Origin: Oscillospiraceae bacterium
GTDB lineage: Bacteria; Bacillota; Clostridia; Oscillospirales; Acutalibacteraceae
NCBI GenBank assembly: GCA_902792905.1
Contig: CADBBH010000001.1
Span: 124,001-188,000, forward strand
Reading direction: 5' to 3'
Length of the DNA: 64,000 bases
Shown here: one piece after another, positions 26,238 to 34,051 of the stretch
How positions within the stretch are numbered: the stretch's first letter is position 1
Layout of the letters: the number at the start of each line of letters is the position of its first letter
Notes under the pieces: model-generated
Databases searched by the model: none
The model's input: only the letters and a program-made list of their open reading frames with translations
Told to the model about the DNA's origin: nothing
Made by a program: the position numbers and the translations under genes

Positions 26238-27080
26238 TCAAAGAGTAAATGAACTGTGACGCGTCACATGGCAGCCGACATTGACAGCAACAGGCAGTCC
26301 GGCTATATGAGTCGGGTATGTTTCAATCGCAACGGCGAGTGCAGTAGTCTCTCCTCCGAAACCCTGAGGGCCGATTCCCAAAGCGTTAACTTTCGCCAGA
26401 ATCTCTTTTTCCATATCAGCATAGAATTCGTCGCCGTTCGGCTCGCTGACGGGCCTGCAGAGCGCTTTTTTCGCGAGCAGAGCGCATTTTTCAAAATCTC
26501 CGCCGATACCGATACCCAAAACAACAGGTGGACAGGGATTGCTGCCGGCTGTCTTTACCGATTCAACAATAAAATCAATAATATCCTCTCTCGTTGCCGA
26601 TGGGGTAAACATTTTCATCTTGCTCATATTTTCGCTGCCGAAACCCTTAGGCGCAACGGTAACATTAAGTTTGTCCCCGGGAACTATTCTTATATGAATA
26701 ATCGCGGGAGTATTATCGCCGGTATTGACACGTCTGAGCGGATCGGAAACAACGCTTTTCCTAAGAAGGCCTTCTGTATAGCCCTGTGAGACGCCTTCGT
26801 TGACAGCATCTTCAAAATTGCCGCCGGTGAAATGAATATCCTGTCCGATTTCAGCAAAAACAACCGCCATGCCTGTATCCTGACATATGGGGAGACTCAG
26901 CTCTGATGCTGCATCAAGGTTATCGGATAGCGTCTGCATCACGTTCCTTGCAAGCTCTGTTTTTTCACAAGCTGTGCAATTTCTTATTATTCCTTCGAGG
27001 TCTGCAGGGAGAATTCTGTTTGCCTTGATACACGCCTCTTTGATTTTTTCGGTTACGGTTTTTAATTCTATCTCTCTCAT
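26238..27080 (-). CDS. Class I fumarate hydratase, alpha subunit (fumarase/tartrate dehydratase N-terminal type)
   Basis: 280 aa, normal for the separate alpha subunit. LPICQDTGMAVVFAEIG holds the first Fe-S cysteine and NPCPPVVLGIGIGG another. ALGIGPQGFGGETTALAVAI and the end VNVGCHVTRHSS complete the [4Fe-4S] hydro-lyase alpha signature. It hydrates fumarate to malate together with a beta subunit of about 185 aa. No beta gene is next to it: upstream is an S1-domain gene and downstream is hpf. Either the beta gene is elsewhere or the subunit has another partner. Expected oxygen sensitivity suits an anaerobe. Confidence 0.92.
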   Translation of the reverse strand: MREIELKTVTEKIKEACIKANRILPADLEGIIRNCTACEKTELARNVMQTLSDNLDAASELSLPICQDTGMAVVFAEIGQDIHFTGGNFEDAVNEGVSQGYTEGLLRKSVVSDPLRRVNTGDNTPAIIHIRIVPGDKLNVTVAPKGFGSENMSKMKMFTPSATREDIIDFIVESVKTAGSNPCPPVVLGIGIGGDFEKCALLAKKALCRPVSEPNGDEFYADMEKEILAKVNALGIGPQGFGGETTALAVAIETYPTHIAGLPVAVNVGCHVTRHSSFTL

Positions 27081-27144
27081 AATAACTCCATATTATAAAA
27101 GCACCGCGCGGGTCATCGCCGGGCAGTGCTCGCTGTTTTCAAAT

Positions 27145-27603
27145 TCAATTCTTTCCTCTGCGGGAATATCCGACGCTTCCGCGTTTAGAATCGGCGCGCT
27201 TGAGGTCGCTCATCTTATCGTCGCTTACCTGCTTGAAATGCGCCATCATATCCTCGAAGGACTGCTTGCCATCTGCAGGAGCGGCAGGCTTTTTGTTACC
27301 CTGCCACACTTTTGGAGCCGGGCGCTGTTGCTTTTTTTTCTCAGATTTCTGCGGCTGCTCCCCTGTTTCTTCAAGCGCTTTGCGGATTGAAAGGCTTATT
27401 TTCCCCTCGGGAGAAATCGAAATGACCTTGCATTTAACTTGCTGACCAACCTCAAGATGCTCTCTGATATCCTTGACAAAGTCGAGCGCGACCTCAGAAA
27501 TATGAACCATTCCGGTCTTGCCGCCGTCAATTTCAACAAATGCTCCGAAATCGGTAATGCCGGTAATCTTGCCTTCAACAATAATGCCTGTTTCAATCTG
27601 CAT
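27145..27603 (-). CDS. S1-domain RNA-binding protein (GSP13/CvfD-like)
   Basis: 152 aa. One S1 domain spans residues 1-75 (GKITGITDFGAFVEIDGG and SPEGKISLSIRKA). The rest is a basic, low-complexity tail ending SVGYSRRGKN. Small proteins of this build in Firmicutes (general stress protein 13, YabR, CvfD) bind ribosomes or mRNA and modulate translation. It follows divIC in the same order as in many Firmicutes, where the divIC-S1 gene pair is common. It is upstream of the fumarase gene. Confidence 0.88.
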   Translation of the reverse strand: MQIETGIIVEGKITGITDFGAFVEIDGGKTGMVHISEVALDFVKDIREHLEVGQQVKCKVISISPEGKISLSIRKALEETGEQPQKSEKKKQQRPAPKVWQGNKKPAAPADGKQSFEDMMAHFKQVSDDKMSDLKRADSKRGSVGYSRRGKN

Positions 27604-27638
27604 AAAAATTGGTAATCCTTCCTGAATTTATATTTTTA

Positions 27639-27932
27639 TCAATCATCCGAATCATAATAGACGCGCTCCTCGGGTTTAACATAATTGTAATCCTCGCGGG
27701 CAACCTGCTCTATATATGATTCGTTATCGCCGTTGTCAATTGTTTCCTGAATTCGGCTGTTTTGTTCCTCTATCTCGGAAACAGTCTGGCTCATACTGCT
27801 TATTCTGTTCTCCTGCTCACGCTTAGTCTTCAGGCGTTTGCCGATGGCGAATGCAAAAACAATAAGCACTACAATACACACGCCTATCATCGCGACTCTT
27901 ATCAGTTTTTTGGTACGCGGATTATTGTTCAT
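27639..27932 (-). CDS. divIC: Cell-division protein of the FtsB/DivIC family
   Basis: 97 aa. Short cytosolic N-terminus, one membrane helix (about 11-29, VAMIGVCIVVLIVFAFAIG), then a coiled coil (about 33-65) and the FtsB/DivIC end motif IEQVAREDYNYVKPEERVYY. It forms part of the FtsL-FtsB/DivIC-FtsQ/DivIB divisome complex on the outer face of the membrane. A promoter with 17-base spacing lies 51 bases upstream. It is followed by the S1-domain gene, the usual neighbour. Confidence 0.9.
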   Translation of the reverse strand: MNNNPRTKKLIRVAMIGVCIVVLIVFAFAIGKRLKTKREQENRISSMSQTVSEIEEQNSRIQETIDNGDNESYIEQVAREDYNYVKPEERVYYDSDD

Positions 27933-27982
27933 ATTATCCCCCGGGATTTAACCCGAATTATTCTTTATACGGACCGTAGTTT

Positions 27983-28011
27983 ATTATACATATATATTAA
28001 AGATTATTCAA
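27983..28011 (-). promoter_or_regulatory. Sigma-A promoter of divIC
   Basis: On the minus strand TTGAAT (28006-28011) and TATAAT (27983-27988) are 17 bases apart, about 50 bases before the divIC ATG. Confidence 0.75.
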
Positions 28012-28028
28012 GGCTTTTTTAGAAAAAA

Positions 28029-28268
28029 TCATAATTGCCTGAACATCAGGGACGCATTCTCTTTTGTTGCATATTCATTTACGCTGAGCACTTCAAATTT
28101 CGAAGTGTTGCTTCCGAAAGTTATTTCAATAATGTCGCCGATCTTCACATCATAAGAAGCCCTCTGCGGTTTCCCGTTTACGCAAACATGCTTTGCATCA
28201 CATGCTTCGTTGGCAACAGTTCTTCTTTTAATTATGCGGGATACTTTAAGATATTTGTCAAGTCTCAT
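28029..28268 (-). CDS. rqcP: S4-domain RNA-binding protein RqcP
   Basis: 79 aa, the full length of the RqcP/YabO family. MRLDKYLKVSRIIKRRTVAN is the S4 RNA-binding motif and the rest forms the small beta region (KPQRASYDVKIGDIIEITFG). RqcP binds the 50S subunit with RqcH and peptidyl-tRNA and drives alanine tailing in bacterial ribosome quality control. Its start lies 12 bases after the T-run of the HU gene terminator. It therefore either needs readthrough from hup or has a promoter I could not place. A divIC gene follows, as in many Firmicutes. Confidence 0.93.
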   Translation of the reverse strand: MRLDKYLKVSRIIKRRTVANEACDAKHVCVNGKPQRASYDVKIGDIIEITFGSNTSKFEVLSVNEYATKENASLMFRQL

Positions 28269-28279
28269 GGCAGTACCTC

Positions 28280-28311
28280 AAAAGCTAAGGGCTGCCCTAA
28301 ACGGACAGCCC
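28280..28311 (-). terminator. Terminator after the HU gene
   Basis: Stem GGGCTGCCC / GGACAGCCC (one mismatch, loop TAAAC) at 28289-28311, followed on the minus strand by TTAGCTTTT. It lies 14 bases after the HU stop and 12 bases before the rqcP start. Confidence 0.7.
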
Positions 28312-28324
28312 CTCAATGCTTATC

Positions 28325-28750
28325 TTATTTTTTCTTAGCAGCTTTCTTTGCAGGAGCTTTCTTTGCGGGAGCTTTCTTTGCGGGAGCAGCTTTCTTTGCA
28401 GGAGCAGCTTTCTTTGCGGGAGCTTTCTTTGCAGGAGCAGCTTTCTTTGCGGGAGCCTTCTTTGCGGGAGCCTTTTTCTTAGCTACAGCGTCTTTAAGAG
28501 CCTTGCCTGCCTTGAAAGCGGGAACCTTTGTTGCGGGAACCTTAACTGCCTTACCGGTCTGGGGGTTACGGGCAGTCTTGGCAGCGCGATTGCGAACCTC
28601 GAAGGTACCGAAGCCGACGAGCTGAACCTTGTCGCCCTTTGCAAGAGCGTCGGTGATAGCGTCAGTAACAGCCTTAACTGCTGCTTCTGCGGCTTTCTTC
28701 TCGATCTTCTCTTTTGCTGCGATGGCAGCTACGAGTTCTGTCTTGTTCAT
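28325..28750 (-). CDS. hup: HU-family DNA-binding protein with histone-H1-like Lys/Ala/Pro tail
   Basis: 141 aa. Residues 1-90 are a standard HU fold: MNKTELVAAIAA, the GFGTFEVRNRAAKTARNPQTG beta-arm region, and PAFKAGKALKDAV. The last 50 residues are almost only Lys, Ala and Pro in repeats of KKAPAKKA/KKAAPAKKA. This resembles the C-terminal tails of mycobacterial HupB and eukaryotic linker histone H1. The HU core bends and wraps DNA; the tail should add non-specific DNA binding or condensation. The repeats are also visible at the DNA level as tandem GCTTTCTTTGC blocks, so repeat number may vary between strains. Confidence 0.94.
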   Translation of the reverse strand: MNKTELVAAIAAKEKIEKKAAEAAVKAVTDAITDALAKGDKVQLVGFGTFEVRNRAAKTARNPQTGKAVKVPATKVPAFKAGKALKDAVAKKKAPAKKAPAKKAAPAKKAPAKKAAPAKKAAPAKKAPAKKAPAKKAAKKK

Positions 28751-28804
28751 TGTGTTTCTCCATTCTTCTTTTTATTTTATGAGACGCCTCACGGCGATCA
28801 TATT

Positions 28805-29602
28805 CTATTGATTTGCCTTAATTTCATCCCAAAGGGAATCAAGGACTTCGAGCGGCGCCTGTTTCATATCAATTCCTCTCTGAGTCGCAAGCTTCTCAAC
28901 CTGCGAAAACCTGTCAAGGAATTTATCGTTTGCTTTGGTAAGTGCTTCTTCGGAATCAACCTTGATAAATCTTGATACATTGACCATAGAAAACAGCAGG
29001 TCACCGAATTCTTCTTCGATATGAGTTTTGTCGCCGGAGGCAATTGCCTCTTTTAATTCAAGTGTTTCCTCGCTGAGTTTATCAAGAGCGCCCGAGGCAT
29101 CAGGCCAATCAAATCCCACATCGGCCGCCTTTTTCTGCAACTTGGTTGCTCTCATCAGAGCAGGCAACTCGCGCGGAACGCTTATCATTGAATCCGCAAT
29201 GGTTTTGCGACCTTTGGTTTTATTCTTGATCTCATCCCAATTTGAGAGAACTTTATCAACAGTTTCGGCCTCAACATCGCCGAAAACATGAGGATGACGG
29301 ACTATCAGCTTTTTACAGATGCCGTCGCAGACATCATCAAAATCAAACGAGCCCTGCTCCTTCTCAATCTGAGCGTGGAAAACGACCTGCATCATAATAT
29401 CACCGAGTTCTTCGCATAAAAGGTCTTTATCGTTTTTGTTGATTGCCTCGATAACTTCATAGGTCTCTTCGATAAAATTCTGCTTTATGCTCTCGTGAGT
29501 CTGCTTTGCATCCCACGGGCATCCGCCCGGTTGTCTCAGCAAAGCCATAATCTCAAGCAGGTCAACAATATTATAATCATCTTTTTGTATAAAGTCAACC
29601 AT
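28805..29602 (-). CDS. mazG: Nucleoside triphosphate pyrophosphohydrolase MazG
   Basis: 265 aa with two MazG domains. The first has CPWDAKQTHESIKQNFIEE and LLCEELGDIMMQVVFHAQ, the second EEFGDLLFSMVNVSRF. The acidic residues bind Mg2+. The enzyme cuts NTPs to NMP and pyrophosphate and clears non-canonical nucleotides; in E. coli it lowers (p)ppGpp-linked signalling. It lies between a flippase gene and hup, within a longer minus-strand run that starts near recJ and relA. Confidence 0.94.
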   Translation of the reverse strand: MVDFIQKDDYNIVDLLEIMALLRQPGGCPWDAKQTHESIKQNFIEETYEVIEAINKNDKDLLCEELGDIMMQVVFHAQIEKEQGSFDFDDVCDGICKKLIVRHPHVFGDVEAETVDKVLSNWDEIKNKTKGRKTIADSMISVPRELPALMRATKLQKKAADVGFDWPDASGALDKLSEETLELKEAIASGDKTHIEEEFGDLLFSMVNVSRFIKVDSEEALTKANDKFLDRFSQVEKLATQRGIDMKQAPLEVLDSLWDEIKANQ

Positions 29603-29646
29603 TAAAATCCCTTTTTTCCTTGATTTTTAAGGTTTTTTTGCGTTTT

Positions 29647-31497
29647 TCAGCCCAAAAGTCCATGTTTTGCAAGGATTTTCGCAATTTTTTCGCCTTTCGG
29701 AAGCACAATTACATCATCTTTAACGATACCGCGAAGCAGTAAAACTGCGGCTAAATAGACGATTGCACCGAGTCCGATACCGATTAAAGTACCGAATGTA
29801 TCGGAATTGAGAACAGAAGCAGTTGTGTCGGCAGGGAAAAGTCGGGCGATTACGCCGTGTGTTGCAAAAGCCGTTACAGCGCAAAGAACAGCCGCAATAA
29901 ACGGCTTCAGGAATACACCCATCCAGTTAATTCTCACTTTTGAAATCTTCAGCAGGAAGAAAAGGTTTACACCTACTATAATGACATAGAACAAGATGGT
30001 TCCGGCAACAGCGCCGTAAATATTGATTTTGGGGATTCCGACGAGGATAAAATTACAGAGAATCTTGCAAACCGCCGCAGCAGCAACGGTTTTCATCGGT
30101 ATATCGGCTCTGCCTACCGCCTGAAGCATATTGGTTGTTGGAGTTGAAACAGCCATAAGCGGAGTAAAAATGCCGTTTACGAAAAGGATCGGAGCAATTA
30201 TCGCAATCGCTTCGCTTGAATTGCCTCTGCCGTAAATGACGGTCAGAATGGGAGCTGCGAGAGCCGCAATACCAAAACCTGCGGGCAGAGCAATGAGCAT
30301 TCCTATACGAAGCACTGTCTCGATGGTCTTGCGCATATCGTCTTTATTCTTGAGCGCCCACGCTGTTGCGAGCGCGGGAATTGCGCTGACGCCGAGCTGA
30401 ATCGTGATAGTCGGCACAAGGGTTCTGAAGTCGAGCGCCGTTCCGTATGCGCCCCAGATATATTTCATAACCTCCGCGTGATCGTCAAAATTCAATCTCT
30501 TCAGCGCAACTGCTTTATCAATTGAGGTGGAGAACATATTGTAAACAGTCGTGAAATCGCTTGAGAGAGCAGAGGTCAGTCGTGCCTGAATGGTAGTTAC
30601 ATCAATAAGATTAGTGATATTCAGTATGAGAGCACTGACAACCATCGGAACCGCTATACGAATCATCTGCCTTGCTATTGCGGAGCCGGGCTGCGGAGCA
30701 GGTGATGCAACAACCATTTCGTTGGTGAAGCCGTCTCTTCTGAATCTGTAGAATACCATAAGAAAGAGTAGCGAGAGTAATGAACCGAGCGTCACACCGA
30801 GTACAGCGCCTGCCGCGGCATAAGGAACGATAACAGAATTCGCCTGCGCCGCGTTGCTTACCTGCTGGCCGAAAACATTGACGGATAAGCTTCCGTTCAT
30901 CATCTCTTCGGTGTAACCGTTCGCGGCAAGAGCAGAGGCATACTGCGACGCTCCTCTGTTCATAATGAGTTTTATCAAAGCAAGGCCTATAACAAGCTTT
31001 CCGAGTGCTTCTATCACCTGAGAAATTGCCGTGGGAACCATATTGCGAAGGCCTTCGTAATAGCCTCTGTAAGCCGACATAAAGCAGCAGAGAAAAATTG
31101 ACGGGGCAACGCAGAGAATAGCGCCGAGGCTCTTTTTATTAGCGACAAAGAAAGCATAGGGAAAAGCAGCTATCAGAAGCAGGACCGTGCCGGAAATACC
31201 TACTATTATAAAGATTTTCTGTGAAACGGTAAAGATGCTTCTTGCCTGGCGGTATTGACCCAGGGCAACGCTCTCTGCAACCATCTTCGAAACGGCGACC
31301 GGTAAACCGGCCATTGCCACTGCAAAAATCGGGGTATAAATTTCGTACGCGGACTGGAAATATCCTCTGCCGACCGTTCCGAGCATACTCGTCATCGGCA
31401 TCTTGAACAGCGCACCGATTATCTTGACTAAAATTATTGCGCCCATAAGCACCATAGCGCCGCTTAAAACAGACTGCCTTTTACTGGCTTTTTCCAA
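29647..31497 (-). CDS. Polysaccharide flippase of the MATE/MurJ-like superfamily (SpoVB/YtgP type)
   Basis: 616 aa with about 14 membrane segments. The N-terminal KIIGALFKMPMTSMLGTVGRG and the repeated GLPVAVSKMVAES are features of the SpoVB/YtgP branch of oligosaccharide-lipid flippases. Members move lipid-linked wall or surface precursors across the membrane; in Bacillus, SpoVB works in spore cortex synthesis and YtgP (MurJ) moves lipid II. Which one applies here cannot be told by eye. Its start lies one base before the hemZ stop, in a co-directional cluster. Confidence 0.88.
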   Translation of the reverse strand: MEKASKRQSVLSGAMVLMGAIILVKIIGALFKMPMTSMLGTVGRGYFQSAYEIYTPIFAVAMAGLPVAVSKMVAESVALGQYRQARSIFTVSQKIFIIVGISGTVLLLIAAFPYAFFVANKKSLGAILCVAPSIFLCCFMSAYRGYYEGLRNMVPTAISQVIEALGKLVIGLALIKLIMNRGASQYASALAANGYTEEMMNGSLSVNVFGQQVSNAAQANSVIVPYAAAGAVLGVTLGSLLSLLFLMVFYRFRRDGFTNEMVVASPAPQPGSAIARQMIRIAVPMVVSALILNITNLIDVTTIQARLTSALSSDFTTVYNMFSTSIDKAVALKRLNFDDHAEVMKYIWGAYGTALDFRTLVPTITIQLGVSAIPALATAWALKNKDDMRKTIETVLRIGMLIALPAGFGIAALAAPILTVIYGRGNSSEAIAIIAPILFVNGIFTPLMAVSTPTTNMLQAVGRADIPMKTVAAAAVCKILCNFILVGIPKINIYGAVAGTILFYVIIVGVNLFFLLKISKVRINWMGVFLKPFIAAVLCAVTAFATHGVIARLFPADTTASVLNSDTFGTLIGIGLGAIVYLAAVLLLRGIVKDDVIVLPKGEKIAKILAKHGLLG

Positions 31498-31498
31498 A

Positions 31499-32947
31499 TC
31501 ATTTCACGCCCTTTCTCAGGTAGAATTCCGTAACTCCGCTCTTTCTGTCACTGATCACATCGAAGCCGGAAATATATTCATAGGGATACTTATAATTGAA
31601 AATCCGCTCAACGTTTGAGCCGCCGGGCTCGCAAAGCTTAGTAACTGCGCCTGCGCCCACTCCGAGCACCGTGTGGCATTCCTCCATCATATAGACATTG
31701 TAACGACCTTCCGTGCCCGGTCTGCACCATCCTGTATTCTCGAGGTTACCAACACACTTGCTCTGGCGATACATATAATAAGGCAGATAACCCGCCTGTG
31801 TCAACTTATTATACGAATAATCAAGCATTTTTTTCGCTTCATTGTCCGTTCTGACCTGCTCTCCTTCGTAATTCAGGCCTGAGGAACGTTTCAAAGCAAG
31901 AGAATGAACGGTAATATTTTCGGGAGAAAGCGAGACAGCTGTATCAAGAGAATCTCTGAAAATCTTCTCATCTTCACCCGGCAATCCTGCTATTAGATCC
32001 ATATTTATACATGAAAACCCGTAACCTCTCGCCAGACGGTATGCGTCAACCGCCTGCCTTACAGTATGCTTTCTGCCGATTGTATCTAGGGTTTCCTGAT
32101 TGAAAGTCTGAGGATTTATACTTATTCTGCCAACATTGTGAAATCTCATCATTGCAAGTTTTTCGGGCGTCACCGTATCGGGTCTGCCGATTTCAACGGT
32201 ATATTCACGAAGAGCCGATAAATCAAAGCTGCGCTCAATTTCACTCATCAGAGTATCAATATTTGATGCTTCGAGCACGCCGGGAGTACCCCCGCCGAAA
32301 TATATACTCTCGAGATGGAGCTTATTCTCAGCCGCGATTCTGCCTGTGAGAGCAATCTCCTCACGAAGTTTCTCTACATATTCGGGCAGGAGTTTTTTTG
32401 CATTCGAATTAGCTATTGAATGGCTCACGAACGAGCAGTAAGAACATCTTGACGGGCAGAAGGGAATTGAAACATAAAGGCTGAATGAATCCGGACGCGA
32501 TTCGGCTATTATTGCGTTCTCCGCCTTCGCTACTGCCTGAGCAAGCTTCGTCTTGCTCTCACTGACAAGCAGGGAGTTTTTGAAGTAATCCGCCGCGCCA
32601 TCTTCGCCGTAGAGAGAAGTTAATTTATGCATAAGCTTTGAGGGTCGGACTCCGGTCAGCACACCCCAGGGAGGAGTATAGCCGGTAATATCCGAAAGCG
32701 CGGCAAATATGAGTTTCGCGAGATTGAGCTCGGCGTTTTCCTCATCTGTCTCAGCCTCAAGCGAACGTCTTTCGTCGCCGATTGTGACATCCGCAAATAC
32801 CTTTTCGCCCTCAAAACGGGTTACAACGGTCTTATCGTCTTCTCCGACATTATCGTATGCAATATTAATTTTTTCGTTGGGATAGAACACCCTGCAAAGA
32901 TTTTCACATTCATAGTGAAAATCGTGGCCGAAAATGCGGATTATCAA
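31499..32947 (-). CDS. hemZ: Radical SAM coproporphyrinogen dehydrogenase-like protein HemZ
   Basis: 482 aa. The radical SAM cluster motif is PFCPSRCSYCSF (Cx3Cx2C), followed by YFGGGTPGVLEA and LIAGLPGED, the HemN-family pattern. The N-terminal 150 residues and overall length match HemZ of Firmicutes rather than HemN/HemW. HemZ is annotated as an oxygen-independent coproporphyrinogen III oxidase, although its true role is unsettled. It is common in Clostridia in this relA-dtd-MBL-hemZ neighbourhood. Its start touches the stop of the MBL gene (TTATCA junction). Confidence 0.9.
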   Translation of the reverse strand: MIIRIFGHDFHYECENLCRVFYPNEKINIAYDNVGEDDKTVVTRFEGEKVFADVTIGDERRSLEAETDEENAELNLAKLIFAALSDITGYTPPWGVLTGVRPSKLMHKLTSLYGEDGAADYFKNSLLVSESKTKLAQAVAKAENAIIAESRPDSFSLYVSIPFCPSRCSYCSFVSHSIANSNAKKLLPEYVEKLREEIALTGRIAAENKLHLESIYFGGGTPGVLEASNIDTLMSEIERSFDLSALREYTVEIGRPDTVTPEKLAMMRFHNVGRISINPQTFNQETLDTIGRKHTVRQAVDAYRLARGYGFSCINMDLIAGLPGEDEKIFRDSLDTAVSLSPENITVHSLALKRSSGLNYEGEQVRTDNEAKKMLDYSYNKLTQAGYLPYYMYRQSKCVGNLENTGWCRPGTEGRYNVYMMEECHTVLGVGAGAVTKLCEPGGSNVERIFNYKYPYEYISGFDVISDRKSGVTEFYLRKGVK

Positions 32948-33589
32948 TTATTTCATCCTTCTTATTATGAAATTGCGTTTTCTTTCATGATCGAGATCGG
33001 TAGCAATCGAATGCCCGGGATAAACGGTATAGTTGCCTTCGAGCGAAATCAGTTTTTTCAGGGAAGCACAGAGCTCTTCGAAATTGCCGCCGATGCAGTC
33101 GGTCCTGCCGGCGGTTGAGTGAAAGAGCGTGTCTCCGCTGAAAATGACTCTGTCTCTCTCCGAAATGAAGCATACGCCTCCGGGAGTGTGGCCCGGGGTA
33201 TGCATAACTTTAAGCTTTGAATTTCCAAATTCTATTACATCGCCGTCAATTATATAAAAGTCTGCTTTTTCGGGAAAAATCTCTGCATCCACGTCGAACG
33301 TATCCATAAGCGAATAAAGACGGCTCGAGAGACATTTCTCATCTTCGGGATGAATTGCTATCTTTGCTCCCAACGTCTCTTTTGCGGCGTGTGCGCCGAG
33401 TATATGATCGAAATGTCCGTGAGTGAGAAGAAGATATTTTACACGTGCTCCGCTGTTTTTTATCGCGTTCACGGCATTATCAAGGAAATATCCCGGGTCG
33501 ATATACACTGCCTCTGAAGTCTCTTCATCAATAAGCAAATAACTGTTGGCAAACGCCTCGTGTTCGGGCAGTACGGAGATTATTCTCAT
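32948..33589 (-). CDS. MBL-fold metal-dependent hydrolase, glyoxalase-II-like
   Basis: 213 aa from the ATG at 33589, which overlaps the dtd stop as ATGA and has GGAGAAG upstream; an ATG six codons earlier is possible. The metal-site motif LTHGHFDHILG, MHTPGHTPGG, FSGDTLF and the late VYPGHS give the full metallo-beta-lactamase set. This small family is often annotated as hydroxyacylglutathione hydrolase-like; the substrate is not certain in organisms lacking glutathione. It keeps the relA-dtd-MBL-hemZ order seen widely in Clostridia. Confidence 0.9.
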   Translation of the reverse strand: MRIISVLPEHEAFANSYLLIDEETSEAVYIDPGYFLDNAVNAIKNSGARVKYLLLTHGHFDHILGAHAAKETLGAKIAIHPEDEKCLSSRLYSLMDTFDVDAEIFPEKADFYIIDGDVIEFGNSKLKVMHTPGHTPGGVCFISERDRVIFSGDTLFHSTAGRTDCIGGNFEELCASLKKLISLEGNYTVYPGHSIATDLDHERKRNFIIRRMK

Positions 33590-34050
33590 TTTTCTTTCTT
33601 CTCCCATATATCCGTATCCATAATTATTGTTACGGGGCCGTCATTGTGAATCTCAACCTGCATATCCGCTCCGAATACGCCTTTTTCGACTTTTCTGACG
33701 CCGTTTTCAAGAAGGCACTTGCAGAAGTATTCGTACAGCCTGTCAGCCTCTTCGGGCGGCGCAGAGGAAAAGAATGAGGGACGGTTTCCTTTTTTGAGAT
33801 CCGCGCAGAGCGTGAACTGGGAAACGGCAAGCACCTCACCGTCAATATCGGCGAGCGCGAGATTCATTTTTTCTTCGGCATCCTCAAAAACACGCAGGCG
33901 GGCTATTTTCCCCGCAAGCAATTCTGCGTGTGCCTCGGTGTCGCCCTGCATAACCCCGAGCAGAACATTGAACCCTTTAGATATCCGACCTTTAATTTCA
34001 CCGTCAACCGATACGCTTGACGATGTAACTCTCTGAACAACCGCTCTCAT
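33586..34050 (-). CDS. dtd: D-aminoacyl-tRNA deacylase
   Basis: 154 aa, normal length. MRAVVQRVTSSSVSVDG at the start, VSQFTLCADLKKGNRPSF holding the SQxT motif, and NDGPVTIIMDT with the conserved Gly-Pro pair identify DTD. It removes D-amino acids, and glycine mischarged on tRNA-Ala, from tRNA. It lies one base from the relA stop and overlaps the downstream MBL gene by ATGA, so it is translationally coupled. Confidence 0.96.
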   Translation of the reverse strand: MRAVVQRVTSSSVSVDGEIKGRISKGFNVLLGVMQGDTEAHAELLAGKIARLRVFEDAEEKMNLALADIDGEVLAVSQFTLCADLKKGNRPSFFSSAPPEEADRLYEYFCKCLLENGVRKVEKGVFGADMQVEIHNDGPVTIIMDTDIWEKKEK

Positions 34051-34051
34051 G

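Noticed and set aside
28340-28480. Tandem DNA repeat, possibly a CRISPR or minisatellite
   Set aside because: The repeats are in frame and encode the Lys/Ala/Pro tail of HU. There are no spacers and no cas genes.
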